24,696 bases of DNA from an uncultured Christensenella sp. (GCA_910577945.1 CAJTNI010000026.1:1-24696); one strand, 5' to 3'; shown: positions 14,466-23,342, numbered from the stretch's first letter. Numbers and translations are program-made. Notes: generated by a model from the letters alone, not told the origin.

Positions 14466-16256
14466 ATGATTAAGCTGCTTAAATACTTGAAAAAACGCGA
14501 TATCCTGTACATAGCGTTTTGCGCGGCGCTTGTCGTTTTGCAGGTTTATTGCGATTTGACGATGCCCGATTACACGTCCAAGCTGACGCAAGAGGTGGCG
14601 GCGGGCATGCCGACGATGAACAGCGTTTGGAAAAACGGCGGGTTTATGCTCGCGTACGCGCTCGGCAGTATGGCGAGCGCGATGCTGTGCGGGTATTTTG
14701 CGGCGGCGACGGCGGCTAACTTTGCCAAGACGCTGCGCAAGGTCATGTTCGAGCGCGTGACGTCGTTCTCGGCGGCGGAGATGAACAAGTTCGGCGTGCC
14801 CAGCCTTATCACGCGCACGACCAACGACGTAGTGCAAATGCAGACCTTTATAGCAATCGGCTTGCAAATGATTATCAAAGCGCCCGTGCTGGCGGTTTGG
14901 GCGATTTGTAAGATATCGGCGTCCGCCGTCGAGTGGACGGCGGCGACGGCGGCGGTCGTGTGCGTCATCGTCGTCACGGTGGGCGTACTGGTGGGCGTTT
15001 GCTATCCCAAGTTCAAGCAAATCCAAAAGCTGACCGACGGGCTCAACAACGCCATGCGCGAGAGCGTGACGGGCGTGCGCGTGGTGCGCGCCTTTAACGC
15101 CGAGGATTTTCAGACCGCCAAGTTCGAGGACGTAAACGAAAAGGTAAAGCGCAATCAGTTGTTTACCGCGCGCGGCATGGGACTTATGATGCCTATAATG
15201 CAAATGTGCATGAACGGGCTGACGCTCGCAGTGTATTGGATTGGCGCGGCGCTCATAAACGAGGCGGCGGGCGTGCCGTCGCGCGTCGCGCTTTTGGGCG
15301 ACATGGCGGCGTTCACGCAGTACGCCATGCAGGTGGTAATGGCGTTCATGATGCTCATAATGGTGTTTATGATTACGCCGCGCTGTATCGTTTCGGCGCG
15401 CCGAATTCACGAGGTTTTGAGCACGCACCGCTCGGTGCGCAGCGGCGCGGTTACGGAGGTAAACGCCGACGGAAAAGCGCCCGTCGTCGAGTTCAGGAAC
15501 GTGGCGTTTGCGTACGACCACGGCGAGGGCAAGGCGGTGTCCGATATTTCGTTCACAGTCGAGCGCGGACAGACCGTGGCGTTTATCGGCGCGACGGGTA
15601 GCGGCAAAACCACGCTCGTCAATCTTATAGAGCGGTTTTACGACGTGAACGAGGGCGAGGTCTTGTTCAACGGCTTGAACGTAAAGCAGTACGACGAGGA
15701 GGTGCTGCGCGGGCGCATTTCGCTCGCGTCGCAGCGCGCGGTGCTGTTTAAGGGCGATATCGAATACAACGTGATTTACGGCGCGGACGAACGTCGGGCG
15801 CAGGGCGACGACGCCGAAGCAGACGCGGCGGCGGATGCCGCGCGGCTTGCCGAGGCGCTCGACGTGGCGTGCGCTGCGGAGTTTGTGGACGGCTTGGACG
15901 AGGGCGTGCACGCGCCCGTCGCGCAGGACGGCAGCAATTTTTCGGGCGGGCAGCGGCAACGGCTGTCGATTGCGCGCGCGGTGTACAAGCGCGGCGAGCT
16001 GATGATATTCGACGACACGTTTTCGGCGCTCGACTACAAAACCGATTTTTCGGTGCGCAAAAAGCTTCGGGAAAAGTTCGCCGACGCGACGGTGCTTATA
16101 ATCGCGCAGCGCATAGGCACGATAATGAACGCCGACAAAATAATAGTGCTCGACGAGGGCAGAATCGTGGGCTGCGACAAGCATAAGGAATTGCTCGAAA
16201 CGTGCCCCGTCTACAACGAGATAGCGTGCTCGCAGCTGTCGAAGGAGGAGTTGTAA
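14466..16256 (+). CDS. Heterodimeric ABC exporter half-transporter, degenerate-site subunit
   Basis: This is a 596-residue half-transporter. The export domain is at about 10-310 (hydrophobic segments near 13-30, 58-82, 133-150, 158-180, 238-262 and 284-305). Walker A GATGSGKT is at 375-382, signature FSGGQRQR at 492-499 and Walker B MIFDD at 513-517, with Asp in place of the catalytic Glu. The H-loop His is replaced by Gln (AQRI, Gln at 548). These two changes together mark the non-hydrolytic subunit of heterodimeric exporters. A short acidic Ala/Asp stretch (about 446-460) is inserted before the signature. TAGGAGG (14455-14461) precedes the ATG. It follows marR and is 1 bp from its partner gene, so it is MarR-controlled and probably drug-related. 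Confidence 0.88.
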   Translation: MIKLLKYLKKRDILYIAFCAALVVLQVYCDLTMPDYTSKLTQEVAAGMPTMNSVWKNGGFMLAYALGSMASAMLCGYFAAATAANFAKTLRKVMFERVTSFSAAEMNKFGVPSLITRTTNDVVQMQTFIAIGLQMIIKAPVLAVWAICKISASAVEWTAATAAVVCVIVVTVGVLVGVCYPKFKQIQKLTDGLNNAMRESVTGVRVVRAFNAEDFQTAKFEDVNEKVKRNQLFTARGMGLMMPIMQMCMNGLTLAVYWIGAALINEAAGVPSRVALLGDMAAFTQYAMQVVMAFMMLIMVFMITPRCIVSARRIHEVLSTHRSVRSGAVTEVNADGKAPVVEFRNVAFAYDHGEGKAVSDISFTVERGQTVAFIGATGSGKTTLVNLIERFYDVNEGEVLFNGLNVKQYDEEVLRGRISLASQRAVLFKGDIEYNVIYGADERRAQGDDAEADAAADAARLAEALDVACAAEFVDGLDEGVHAPVAQDGSNFSGGQRQRLSIARAVYKRGELMIFDDTFSALDYKTDFSVRKKLREKFADATVLIIAQRIGTIMNADKIIVLDEGRIVGCDKHKELLETCPVYNEIACSQLSKEEL

Positions 16257-16257
16257 T

Positions 16258-18051
16258 ATGCCGCCGATGATGAACCGCGCGCACGGCAAGCGCGAAAAGG
16301 GCGATATCAAATCGTTCGGAAGACTGCTAATGTATTGCAAGGGATATCTGCCCGTGATGATAGTCGCCATTCTGCTCGCCGTGGGCGGAACGGTGTGTAC
16401 GATAATCGGTCCGGACAAAATAAAAACGCTCACCGACACGATGCAAAACGGGCTTGCGACGGGCATCGACATGAACGCCGTCGCCGAGATTTGCATTTCG
16501 CTCGTAATAATCTACGCCGCGGGCGCGGTGCTGTCGTACGGTCAGCAGTTCATAATGGCGACGGTCACGCAGCGCGTGTCCAAGAGCCTTCGCGGCGGCT
16601 TGAACGCCAAAATAAACAAGCTGCCGCTCAACTATTTCGACACGACGACCACGGGCGACGTGCTTAGCCGCGTCACCAACGACGTGGACACCATATCGCA
16701 AACGCTTAGCACGAGTACCGCGAACTTGGTTTCGGCAATCGTGCTGTTTATCGGCGTTACGGTGATGATGTTCAAGGTTAACGCCGTGCTCGCGGCGACG
16801 ACGATAGGCGCGTCGCTCGTCGGGTTTGCCGCAATGTCGATAATCCTCGCCAAGTCGCAAAAGCATTTCGACGCCAAGCAGGAGCAGCTCGGCGAAATGA
16901 ACGGGCAAATAGAGGAGACGTACGCGCATTTCGACGTGGTCAAGGCGTACAACGGCAAGCACGGCGCGCGCCGCAGGTTCGGCGGCGTCAACGACAGGCT
17001 GTACGTAAGCGATAGCAAATCGCAGTTTTTGTCGGGGCTTATGACTCCGATAATGACCTTTGTCGGCTCGCTGTCGTATGTGCTCATATTCGTTGTGGGA
17101 GTGTCGTTCATCGTCGGCGGCAACAGCACCGTCACTATCGGGACGCTGCTGTCGTTCGTCATATACGCGCGGCTGTTCTCGCAGCCGCTCGGCACTATGG
17201 CGCAAGCCATGACGTCCATACAGCAGGCGTCGGCGGCGAGCAAGCGCGTGTTCGACCTTTTGGACGGCGCGGAAATGGACGGCGAGGAGCACAAGACCGC
17301 GCGCCTGGTCAACCCGCGCGGCGACGTGTCGTTCGAGGATATCCGCTTCGGGTACTCCGCCGACAAGGAGATAATACACGGGTTTTCCGCGGAGCTCAAA
17401 AGCGGGCAAAAGGTGGCTATCGTCGGACCTACGGGCGCGGGCAAAACGACAATCGTCAATCTTTTGATGCGGTTCTACGAGCTGAACAGCGGCGATATAA
17501 AAATCGACGGCGTGTCTATCAAGGACATGAAGCGCGAAAACGTGCACGACCTGTTCGATATGATTTTGCAAAGCACGTGGCTGTTCGACGGCACGCTGCG
17601 CGAAAACCTCGTGTACAACAAGACGGGCGTCACCGACGCGCAGCTCGACGCGGTGTGCGAGGCGGTGGGGCTGGCGCACTTTGTCAAGCTTTTGCCGCAC
17701 GGGTACGACACGGCGATAAGCGAGGCGACGTCGCTGTCGGAGGGGCAAAAGCAGCAGATTACCATTGCGCGCGCCATGATTAAGGACTCGCCGCTGCTCA
17801 TACTCGACGAGGCGACGAGCAACGTGGACACGCGCACCGAGCTCATTATTCAAAAGGCGATGGACGCGCTCACCGCGGGCAGAACGAGCTTCGTGATAGC
17901 GCATAGGCTTTCCACAGTCAAGAATGCGGACGTTATACTCGTGTTGAAGGACGGCGATATTATAGAAAAGGGCAATCACGACGAGCTGCTCGAAAGCGGC
18001 GGGTTTTACGCCGAGCTGTACAACTCGCAGTTCGCCGCTACGGAGGGCTGA
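16258..18051 (+). CDS. Heterodimeric ABC exporter half-transporter, catalytic-site subunit
   Basis: This is a 597-residue partner of the preceding gene. Hydrophobic segments are at about 30-51, 76-100, 155-172, 177-198, 262-284 and 294-312. Walker A GPTGAGKT is at 390-397. The signature is LSEGQKQ (493-499) rather than LSGGQ, Walker B LILDEA (514-519) keeps the catalytic Glu, and the H-loop is AHR (548-550). Together with the Asp/Gln partner this gives one consensus and one degenerate ATP site. The ribosome site GAAGGAGGAG overlaps the end of the upstream gene, with a 1-bp gap, giving tight coupling and equal amounts of both subunits. No clear terminator is seen after the stop before the next promoter at 18119. 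Confidence 0.88.
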   Translation: MPPMMNRAHGKREKGDIKSFGRLLMYCKGYLPVMIVAILLAVGGTVCTIIGPDKIKTLTDTMQNGLATGIDMNAVAEICISLVIIYAAGAVLSYGQQFIMATVTQRVSKSLRGGLNAKINKLPLNYFDTTTTGDVLSRVTNDVDTISQTLSTSTANLVSAIVLFIGVTVMMFKVNAVLAATTIGASLVGFAAMSIILAKSQKHFDAKQEQLGEMNGQIEETYAHFDVVKAYNGKHGARRRFGGVNDRLYVSDSKSQFLSGLMTPIMTFVGSLSYVLIFVVGVSFIVGGNSTVTIGTLLSFVIYARLFSQPLGTMAQAMTSIQQASAASKRVFDLLDGAEMDGEEHKTARLVNPRGDVSFEDIRFGYSADKEIIHGFSAELKSGQKVAIVGPTGAGKTTIVNLLMRFYELNSGDIKIDGVSIKDMKRENVHDLFDMILQSTWLFDGTLRENLVYNKTGVTDAQLDAVCEAVGLAHFVKLLPHGYDTAISEATSLSEGQKQQITIARAMIKDSPLLILDEATSNVDTRTELIIQKAMDALTAGRTSFVIAHRLSTVKNADVILVLKDGDIIEKGNHDELLESGGFYAELYNSQFAATEG

Positions 18052-18117
18052 GCCGCTGTCAGACAAAAGGCGCGTTCGCGGGCGCGGGTATCGGCAACAA
18101 ACGCCGCGCGAAAATTT

Positions 18118-18136
18118 ATTGACATCTATCGTCAAT
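18118..18136. promoter_or_regulatory. Inverted repeat over the -35 box of the J-domain gene promoter
   Basis: ATTGAC (18118-18123) and GTCAAT (18131-18136) form a perfect 6-bp-arm repeat around 7 bases and cover the -35 box. It may be a repressor site. It does not match the CIRCE element of HrcA. Confidence 0.35.
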
Positions 18137-18147
18137 CGGTGTAAAAT
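18119..18147 (+). promoter_or_regulatory. Sigma-A promoter of the J-domain/Sel1 operon
   Basis: A perfect TTGACA (18119-18124), 17-bp spacer, then TAAAAT (18142-18147). The start point near 18154 gives a leader of about 23 bases before ATG 18177. Confidence 0.7.
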
Positions 18148-18176
18148 ATACGCACATTGTTTAAAGAGATTGGCGC

Positions 18177-19850
18177 ATGAAAAATTACTATCAAATTTTA
18201 AACGTCAAGCCCACGGCTACCGAGGACGAGATTAAACGCAGCTACCGCGTTCTTGCAAAGCGGTATCATCCCGACGTAAACCCGGGCGACGAGAGCGCTG
18301 CGGATAGGTTCGCCGATATCAACGAGGCGAACGCGGTTTTGTCCGACCCGACGGCGCGCGCGCAGTACGACGCGAAGCTCAAAGAGGCTGCCGCGCCCAA
18401 GCCCAATCCCGAGGACATAATCGCGCGGCAGCGCGCGCAAGCCCAGGCGGCGGCGCGGCAGGCGGCGCGCCAAGCGGCGATGCGCGGCGTCGACCCGAGG
18501 TACGCGGAAGCGGCAATGGCGCGCGCGCAGCAGCGCGAGCGCATTCGTCAGGCGCAAATGCAACAGGCGGCGGGCGGGCATGCGGCGTTCGGCGCGTCCT
18601 CGCAATCGCAGGTGCAGGCGCAGTTGACGGCGCTGCGCAATCAGGCGTTTCAGTCGGGTCACGAGCAGGGTATGGCGGAGGCGCAAGCCGCCGCCGAAAA
18701 GGAGATTTCGCGGCTTAACGCCAACCTTCGCGCCATGCTCGGCGAGAACAGACGGTTAAAGCGTCAAGCGGAAGAGGACAAGGCGTTAAAGGCACAGTTG
18801 GACGACGCGGAGCGCGACCGTCGCGAGCTCGAACAGGAATTGTTCAACCGCGACCGCGAGCTGTCGCAGGAGCAATTACGCTCCAAAGAAATGGAGGAGC
18901 AGCTTTCGGCATACCGCGAGGCGGCGAGCGCCGCGGACGCCAAGAGCACGGAGGAGCTGGAAAACTGCCGTGCGGCGCTCGAACTCGCCAACGCGCGCAT
19001 ACGGACGCTCGAACAGGAAATAGGTCAATCCAAAATGACCAACAACGCGCAAATCCAACTGCAACAGGATAAGCGCAAGCAAATGCAGGAGCAAATCGAC
19101 GCGCTCAACGCGCAGGTCGCGGAGCTCTCCGCAACGGTCGACGAGCTGCGCGCCGAGAACGAGCAGTGGGAGCAGTACGCCAAGAGCGAGGAGTTTTTGT
19201 CGGACGCGGAGCGGCGGTTGCAGGATTGGTACAAAAAGACCAAGGCGGACCGACGGCTCGCCAAGACCACGCTTTACGGCACGCTGGGCGTGCTCATTTG
19301 GGCGACGGATGCGGAAATCGACGCGGCGTACGGCAAGCTGGTAAAGCGGTATTCGGGCAAGTCCGACGAGGCGATTGTCGCCAAGCTCGCCAAGGTGAAG
19401 GAAGCGTACGCGGTGCTGTGCAAGCCCGAGACGCGCGCGGAATACAACGAGTCAATCGGGATTACGCCCGAAAAGCTGGCGGAAGAACGGCGGCTTATAG
19501 CCGAGTTCGAGCAAATCGAGGAGGATTACAGGAGCAGGCTCGCGAGCAAGGAGTTTTGGGCGCACTACGACGAGCTCAACACCTCCGCGCTGTCGGGCGA
19601 CGCCGCGTCGCAAAACGCGCTCGGCGAAATGTACTATTACGGCGACGAGCTCGAACAGGATTTGGAGCAGGCTGTGTTTTGGTTCAAGGAGGCGGCCAAG
19701 CAAAAGCATGCCGACGGCATGTACAATTTGGGCGTGTGCTTCGTCAACGGCGAGGGCGTGGAGCAAAACAAGACGACGGGGTACGGATTTATCCGTCAGG
19801 CGTCCAAGCTCGGCTCGAAAGCCGCCAAGCAGTATATGGACGAGATGTAG
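18177..19850 (+). CDS. J-domain protein with coiled coil, second degenerate J domain and Sel1 repeats
   Basis: This is a 557-residue soluble protein. A canonical J domain with HPD (31-33) fills 1-68, so it should stimulate an Hsp70 such as DnaK. An Ala/Gln/Arg-rich linker follows (about 80-150), then a long coiled coil (about 170-335). A second J-like fold occupies about 364-428 (LYGTLGVLIWATDAEIDAAY, then VKEAYAVLCKPETRAEY). Its HPD position reads SGK, so it cannot activate Hsp70. The C-terminus (about 478-557) has two Sel1 repeats (NALGEMYYYGDELEQD, FWFKEAAKQKHADGMYNLGV). There is no G/F region, zinc centre, signal peptide or membrane segment. The ribosome site is weak (AAAGAGA). It is followed 18 bp later by a paralogue. 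The client is unknown. Confidence 0.85.
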   Translation: MKNYYQILNVKPTATEDEIKRSYRVLAKRYHPDVNPGDESAADRFADINEANAVLSDPTARAQYDAKLKEAAAPKPNPEDIIARQRAQAQAAARQAARQAAMRGVDPRYAEAAMARAQQRERIRQAQMQQAAGGHAAFGASSQSQVQAQLTALRNQAFQSGHEQGMAEAQAAAEKEISRLNANLRAMLGENRRLKRQAEEDKALKAQLDDAERDRRELEQELFNRDRELSQEQLRSKEMEEQLSAYREAASAADAKSTEELENCRAALELANARIRTLEQEIGQSKMTNNAQIQLQQDKRKQMQEQIDALNAQVAELSATVDELRAENEQWEQYAKSEEFLSDAERRLQDWYKKTKADRRLAKTTLYGTLGVLIWATDAEIDAAYGKLVKRYSGKSDEAIVAKLAKVKEAYAVLCKPETRAEYNESIGITPEKLAEERRLIAEFEQIEEDYRSRLASKEFWAHYDELNTSALSGDAASQNALGEMYYYGDELEQDLEQAVFWFKEAAKQKHADGMYNLGVCFVNGEGVEQNKTTGYGFIRQASKLGSKAAKQYMDEM

Positions 19851-19868
19851 GCTCGGAGAGGAACGGCA

Positions 19869-21359
19869 ATGGCGGCAGTTAAGGATTATTACAAGGTTTT
19901 GGGCTTGCCCCCGAGCGCGACGGACGAAGATATCAAAAAGGCGTACCGTACGCTCGCTAAGCAGTATCACCCCGATACGCACCCGAACGACGCGACGGCG
20001 GCGGACAAGTTCGCCGATATCAACGAGGCAAACACCATTCTGTCGGACGCGCAGGCGCGCGCGGTGTACGACGCGCGACTCAAAAAGAGCGCGGAAAGCG
20101 GCGGGCGGCAGCGCAGATATCAGGCGGCGGGCACGGGCGCGACGGCAGCGGCGTCGAGCGCGGCGCGCGGACAGGGCGCGTACCAAGCGCAGGCGACGTA
20201 CGTATCGTTCGGCAATCGCGAGTCGGACGCGCAAATAAACGCGTATATAAAATATCAGGTTCAGGCGGCGGCGGAGCGCGCGTACAAGAGCGGGTATAAC
20301 CGCGGCGTGGCGGAAATGCGCGCGGCGGCGGAAAAGAGCGTCGGCGGCTTGAACGCGCAAATAAAGGCGCTTGCCGAGGACCGAGCCAAAAGAAAAGCGC
20401 AGCTCGTCGAGCTCGAACGCGACAGGCGCGAATTGGAAAACGAGCTGTTCGGGCGCGACCGCGAGCTTACGCTCGAAAAACTGCGCGTGTCCGAGCTGGA
20501 AACGCAGCTCGCCGCCGAGCGCAGCGCGGCGGGCGGCTCTACGAGCGACAAGCTCGGCGAGGTAAACGCAGAGCTGCGCGAAATGCTCGACGGCGCGAAC
20601 GGCAGAGTGCGCCGCGCCGAGGCGGACAAGAGCGAACTGCAAAAGCGGGTAAAGACGCTTCAAGCGGAAAACGCCGAGCTGCTCGCACAGTTGGACGAGC
20701 TCAGACGTAGCGCGTCGCAGCGCGACGCCTACGCCGCGCAGCTGCAAACGCCGATTGCGCCCAGCGAGCGCAATATCGCAGAATACGCCAAAAAGATAAA
20801 GAGCGACGTTAAAAGCTCGCTGCCCACGCTGTTCGCCGCGCTGGGCGTTACGGCATGGGCGACGGACGCGGAGATAAAGGCGGGTTACGCCAAAATCGCC
20901 GAGCGGTACAAGGCGGACGCGCAAAAGCTCGCGCGGGCGCGCAACGCGTACGCCACGCTTACCGACGCGGGCAAGCGCGCGGCGTATCTCAAAACAATCG
21001 GCTTGACCGACGAGCGCATCAAAAAGGAGCGCGAGACGGCGGCGGCATGCGCGCATTTATTGGACGAGTACCGCGCGCGGCGCGGCGGCGACGAGTTTTG
21101 GACGTACTACGACGAGCTTACGGCGTGCGCGCTGGCGGGCGACCCCGAGGCGCAAAACGATATCGGCGAGCTGTATTACGACGGCGACGAGCTCGAACGC
21201 GATACCGATTTCGCCGTGTTTTGGTTCAAAGAGGCGGTCAAGCAAAAGCACCCCGACGCAATGTACAACCTCGGCGTGTGCTACGTAAACGGCGAGGGCG
21301 TGGAAAAGAACAACAGCGTCGGCTTGGGATATATCCGTCAGGCGGCGCTGCGCGGGTAG
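19869..21359 (+). CDS. Paralogous J-domain protein with coiled coil, degenerate second J domain and Sel1 repeats
   Basis: This 496-residue protein has the same architecture as its upstream neighbour. A J domain with HPD (34-36) is in 1-72. A linker and coiled coil run from about 125 to 285. A second J-like domain without HPD lies at about 318-377 (LFAALGVTAWATDAEIKAGY), where the HPD position reads KAD. Sel1 repeats are at about 426-496 (DIGELYYDGDELERD, FWFKEAVKQKHPDAMYNLGV). The C-terminal Sel1 part is close to identical with the neighbour, while the linkers differ in length and sequence. This indicates an old tandem duplication with divergence in the middle. GGAGAGG (19855-19861) precedes the ATG and the gap is 18 bp, so one operon. 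It ends shortly after the second Sel1 motif. Confidence 0.85.
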   Translation: MAAVKDYYKVLGLPPSATDEDIKKAYRTLAKQYHPDTHPNDATAADKFADINEANTILSDAQARAVYDARLKKSAESGGRQRRYQAAGTGATAAASSAARGQGAYQAQATYVSFGNRESDAQINAYIKYQVQAAAERAYKSGYNRGVAEMRAAAEKSVGGLNAQIKALAEDRAKRKAQLVELERDRRELENELFGRDRELTLEKLRVSELETQLAAERSAAGGSTSDKLGEVNAELREMLDGANGRVRRAEADKSELQKRVKTLQAENAELLAQLDELRRSASQRDAYAAQLQTPIAPSERNIAEYAKKIKSDVKSSLPTLFAALGVTAWATDAEIKAGYAKIAERYKADAQKLARARNAYATLTDAGKRAAYLKTIGLTDERIKKERETAAACAHLLDEYRARRGGDEFWTYYDELTACALAGDPEAQNDIGELYYDGDELERDTDFAVFWFKEAVKQKHPDAMYNLGVCYVNGEGVEKNNSVGLGYIRQAALRG

Positions 21360-21395
21360 CTCGGTTTACGGTCGAAACGATATAGAATATATATA

Positions 21396-21433
21396 AACAG
21401 TCGAAGGCAGTTAAAGGCGTTCGGCTGTTTTTT
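21396..21433 (+). terminator. Rho-independent terminator of the J-domain operon
   Basis: AACAGTCGAA (21396-21405) pairs with TTCGGCTGTT (21420-21429, one G-T pair) around a 14-base loop. A run of six T residues (21428-21433) overlaps the end of the stem. Confidence 0.7.
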
Positions 21434-21476
21434 ACATTAAAGTTCGATTAAATCGCATAAAAATTGTGTAAAATCG

Positions 21477-21503
21477 TTGACAAACGACGGGGTGGGGTAT
21501 AAC
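21477..21503 (+). promoter_or_regulatory. Promoter of the lipoprotein gene
   Basis: A perfect TTGACA (21477-21482) is followed by TATAAC (21498-21503) with a 15-bp spacer, shorter than ideal. TATATA-like sequence just downstream could act as an alternative -10 but is too far away. Confidence 0.45.
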
Positions 21504-21512
21504 TTATATATG

Positions 21513-21529
21513 TACTAACAAATTTAGTA
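21513..21529. promoter_or_regulatory. Operator-like inverted repeat sharing its core with the marR operator
   Basis: TACTAA - 5 bases - TTAGTA is a perfect repeat between promoter and ribosome site of the lipoprotein gene. Its core CTAA-N5-TTAG is the same as in the palindrome at 13892-13912. Confidence 0.4.
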
Positions 21530-21542
21530 TAAGGAGTAAAGT

Positions 21543-23276
21543 ATGAAAAAGAAGTTTCTTTCGATAGTGTCGTTGCTCGTTGCGCTTGTAATGAGCTTGG
21601 CGCTTGCGGCTTGCCACGGCGGCGTTCCGTCCCCCGGCAATCCCGACAACCCCGATAACCCCGACAATCCGCCCTCTGCGGCGTCCGGACTTGCCGTCGG
21701 CAAGGTAGTAGGCGCGATGGAGGAGCTCGTCGACCTCGAAAACGGTTACAAAGCGACCGTGTCGTTCAATGCGAGCACCAAGAAAAACGGCGACGGAACG
21801 AAGGGCGGCGGCTCGTTCGAAAAGCGCGGGTCTAAGTTCAAAACCGTCGTTAGCGAGAACGGTACGGACGTCGACGTAATCGTCGATATCGCAAGCGGGT
21901 TCGTTTACAACGGCGTGGACGGCAAATACGCCGTCGAGGCTCAGGCTGTTCCCGCGGGGCTTGCCGAGTACGTCAAAAACGCGTTTGCGGCGAACGGCTC
22001 GGACGAGAATGCGGTTATCGCCAACGAGGACGGCGTCGCGTTTGACGAGGCGACCAAGACGCTCACCGTCGACGTCGATTTGAAGGACGAGGTCAACGCG
22101 GTGCTCACGCCGCTCATCGACGCGTACAAGAACAACAGCTCGGCGAAAAAGCTCGTCAACGATTACATTGCGCTTTATGACGAAGCGCTCGATATCGACA
22201 GCCTGCTCGACACGGGCATCGAGCTTTTGGTCGGCATTAAGGACACGACTATCGGCGCGCTTTTGACGCAGGCGAACGTTTCGCTCGAAGATATTTTGGC
22301 GCAGGCGGGCGCGGAGCTCGACGCGCAGACGCTTGCCGTTATCAAAAACCGCAAGGTCGGCGACGCGATTATGGGCGCGCTCGAATTCATAGAAGCCAAT
22401 ATGCAGGACATAGCGGCGGGCAATTTCGACCCCGCCGAGCTTATGCAAGCGGTCTTGGTTGCGCCCGTAGACAACAGCGGGCTTAAAAACAAGCTCACGC
22501 AGTACAAGGATATGCTTTTGCAAATGCTCGACGGCTACAAGATGAAGGACCTCATCGACATGCTCGCCGACGACGTCGAGGGCATGGGACTTATAAACAA
22601 CCCCTTGTTCGCGGGCGTGTATTGCATGCTTACCGAGGAAATCAAAGCGACTAAGCTCGCCGCGCAGCTTACCGTCACGTTCGACGACGATTACAGAATT
22701 ACCAAGCTTGCGGGCAAAGCCGATTTCGCGCACACCTATACGGGCACGGAAATCACTACGGGCTTGTTTGCAGACAACGATTATCATGCCGATTTCGAGC
22801 TCGTCGTTTCCGAATATAAGGAAGCCGTCGAGGCGTGGACGATGGAATACGTAGCCGACCAGGACGACATTGAGAACATAGTGGTAATGGCGGACGGCAG
22901 CGCGGACTGCGCCGTTTATTGCGAATTCTACGGCAGAGACGTTGAGGTTAAGATTGTCGGCGTTACGGCAACGTGCGCAGACAACGTTTCCGTGCTTAGC
23001 ACCGACGGCGTGACCTTCGACGCAGCCAAGTCGCAGATTGTCGTTAAGAAATCCGTTTTCGACGCGGCAAAGGCAAAGAGCGGCTTTACGGGCGTAATGG
23101 GCGTCGGCGCGATAGTTACCGTCAAGGACGGCGACCAAACGCGCAAGTTCACCATGCGTTTGAGTATTTCCGGCGTAACCGACGACCCCGTCGGATACTT
23201 GCAGGAGATGATTGTCGAGATTATCGACGACGTGATTAACAGACCGACCACTCCGCCCGACGTTAACGAGGGCTGA
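21543..23276 (+). CDS. Secreted lipoprotein of unknown function
   Basis: This is a 577-residue protein with a lipoprotein signal peptide. A Lys-rich start (2-4), a hydrophobic core (about 6-22) and the lipobox LAAC with Cys at 24 predict processing by signal peptidase II. A short flexible linker of Pro-Asn-Asp repeats (31-44) would hold the mature domain off the membrane. The rest is acidic and alternates helical stretches with beta-like ones, and ends in another Pro-rich stretch. I recognise no enzyme motif or substrate-binding-protein signature; the length would suit an extracellular binding or structural protein. The start is fixed by AAGGAG (21531-21536). It is transcribed alone, with its own promoter and terminator. 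Codon use looks like the neighbours, so there is no sign of recent transfer. Confidence 0.82.
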   Translation: MKKKFLSIVSLLVALVMSLALAACHGGVPSPGNPDNPDNPDNPPSAASGLAVGKVVGAMEELVDLENGYKATVSFNASTKKNGDGTKGGGSFEKRGSKFKTVVSENGTDVDVIVDIASGFVYNGVDGKYAVEAQAVPAGLAEYVKNAFAANGSDENAVIANEDGVAFDEATKTLTVDVDLKDEVNAVLTPLIDAYKNNSSAKKLVNDYIALYDEALDIDSLLDTGIELLVGIKDTTIGALLTQANVSLEDILAQAGAELDAQTLAVIKNRKVGDAIMGALEFIEANMQDIAAGNFDPAELMQAVLVAPVDNSGLKNKLTQYKDMLLQMLDGYKMKDLIDMLADDVEGMGLINNPLFAGVYCMLTEEIKATKLAAQLTVTFDDDYRITKLAGKADFAHTYTGTEITTGLFADNDYHADFELVVSEYKEAVEAWTMEYVADQDDIENIVVMADGSADCAVYCEFYGRDVEVKIVGVTATCADNVSVLSTDGVTFDAAKSQIVVKKSVFDAAKAKSGFTGVMGVGAIVTVKDGDQTRKFTMRLSISGVTDDPVGYLQEMIVEIIDDVINRPTTPPDVNEG

Positions 23277-23310
23277 GCGTACGATTTAAACAAATACTTA
23301 AAAGCAATTC

Positions 23311-23342
23311 AAGCGACCGCGCGTTATCGTTCGGTCGCTTTT
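23311..23342 (+). terminator. Rho-independent terminator of the lipoprotein gene
   Basis: A perfect 9-bp stem, AAGCGACCG (23311-23319) with CGGTCGCTT (23332-23340), around a 12-base loop, ends in TTTT. Confidence 0.85.

Noticed and set aside
14424..18135. Long minus-strand frames (690 and 602 codons) opposite the second exporter pair
   Set aside because: Antisense to clear ABC genes, composition dominated by His/Arg/Val, no motif.
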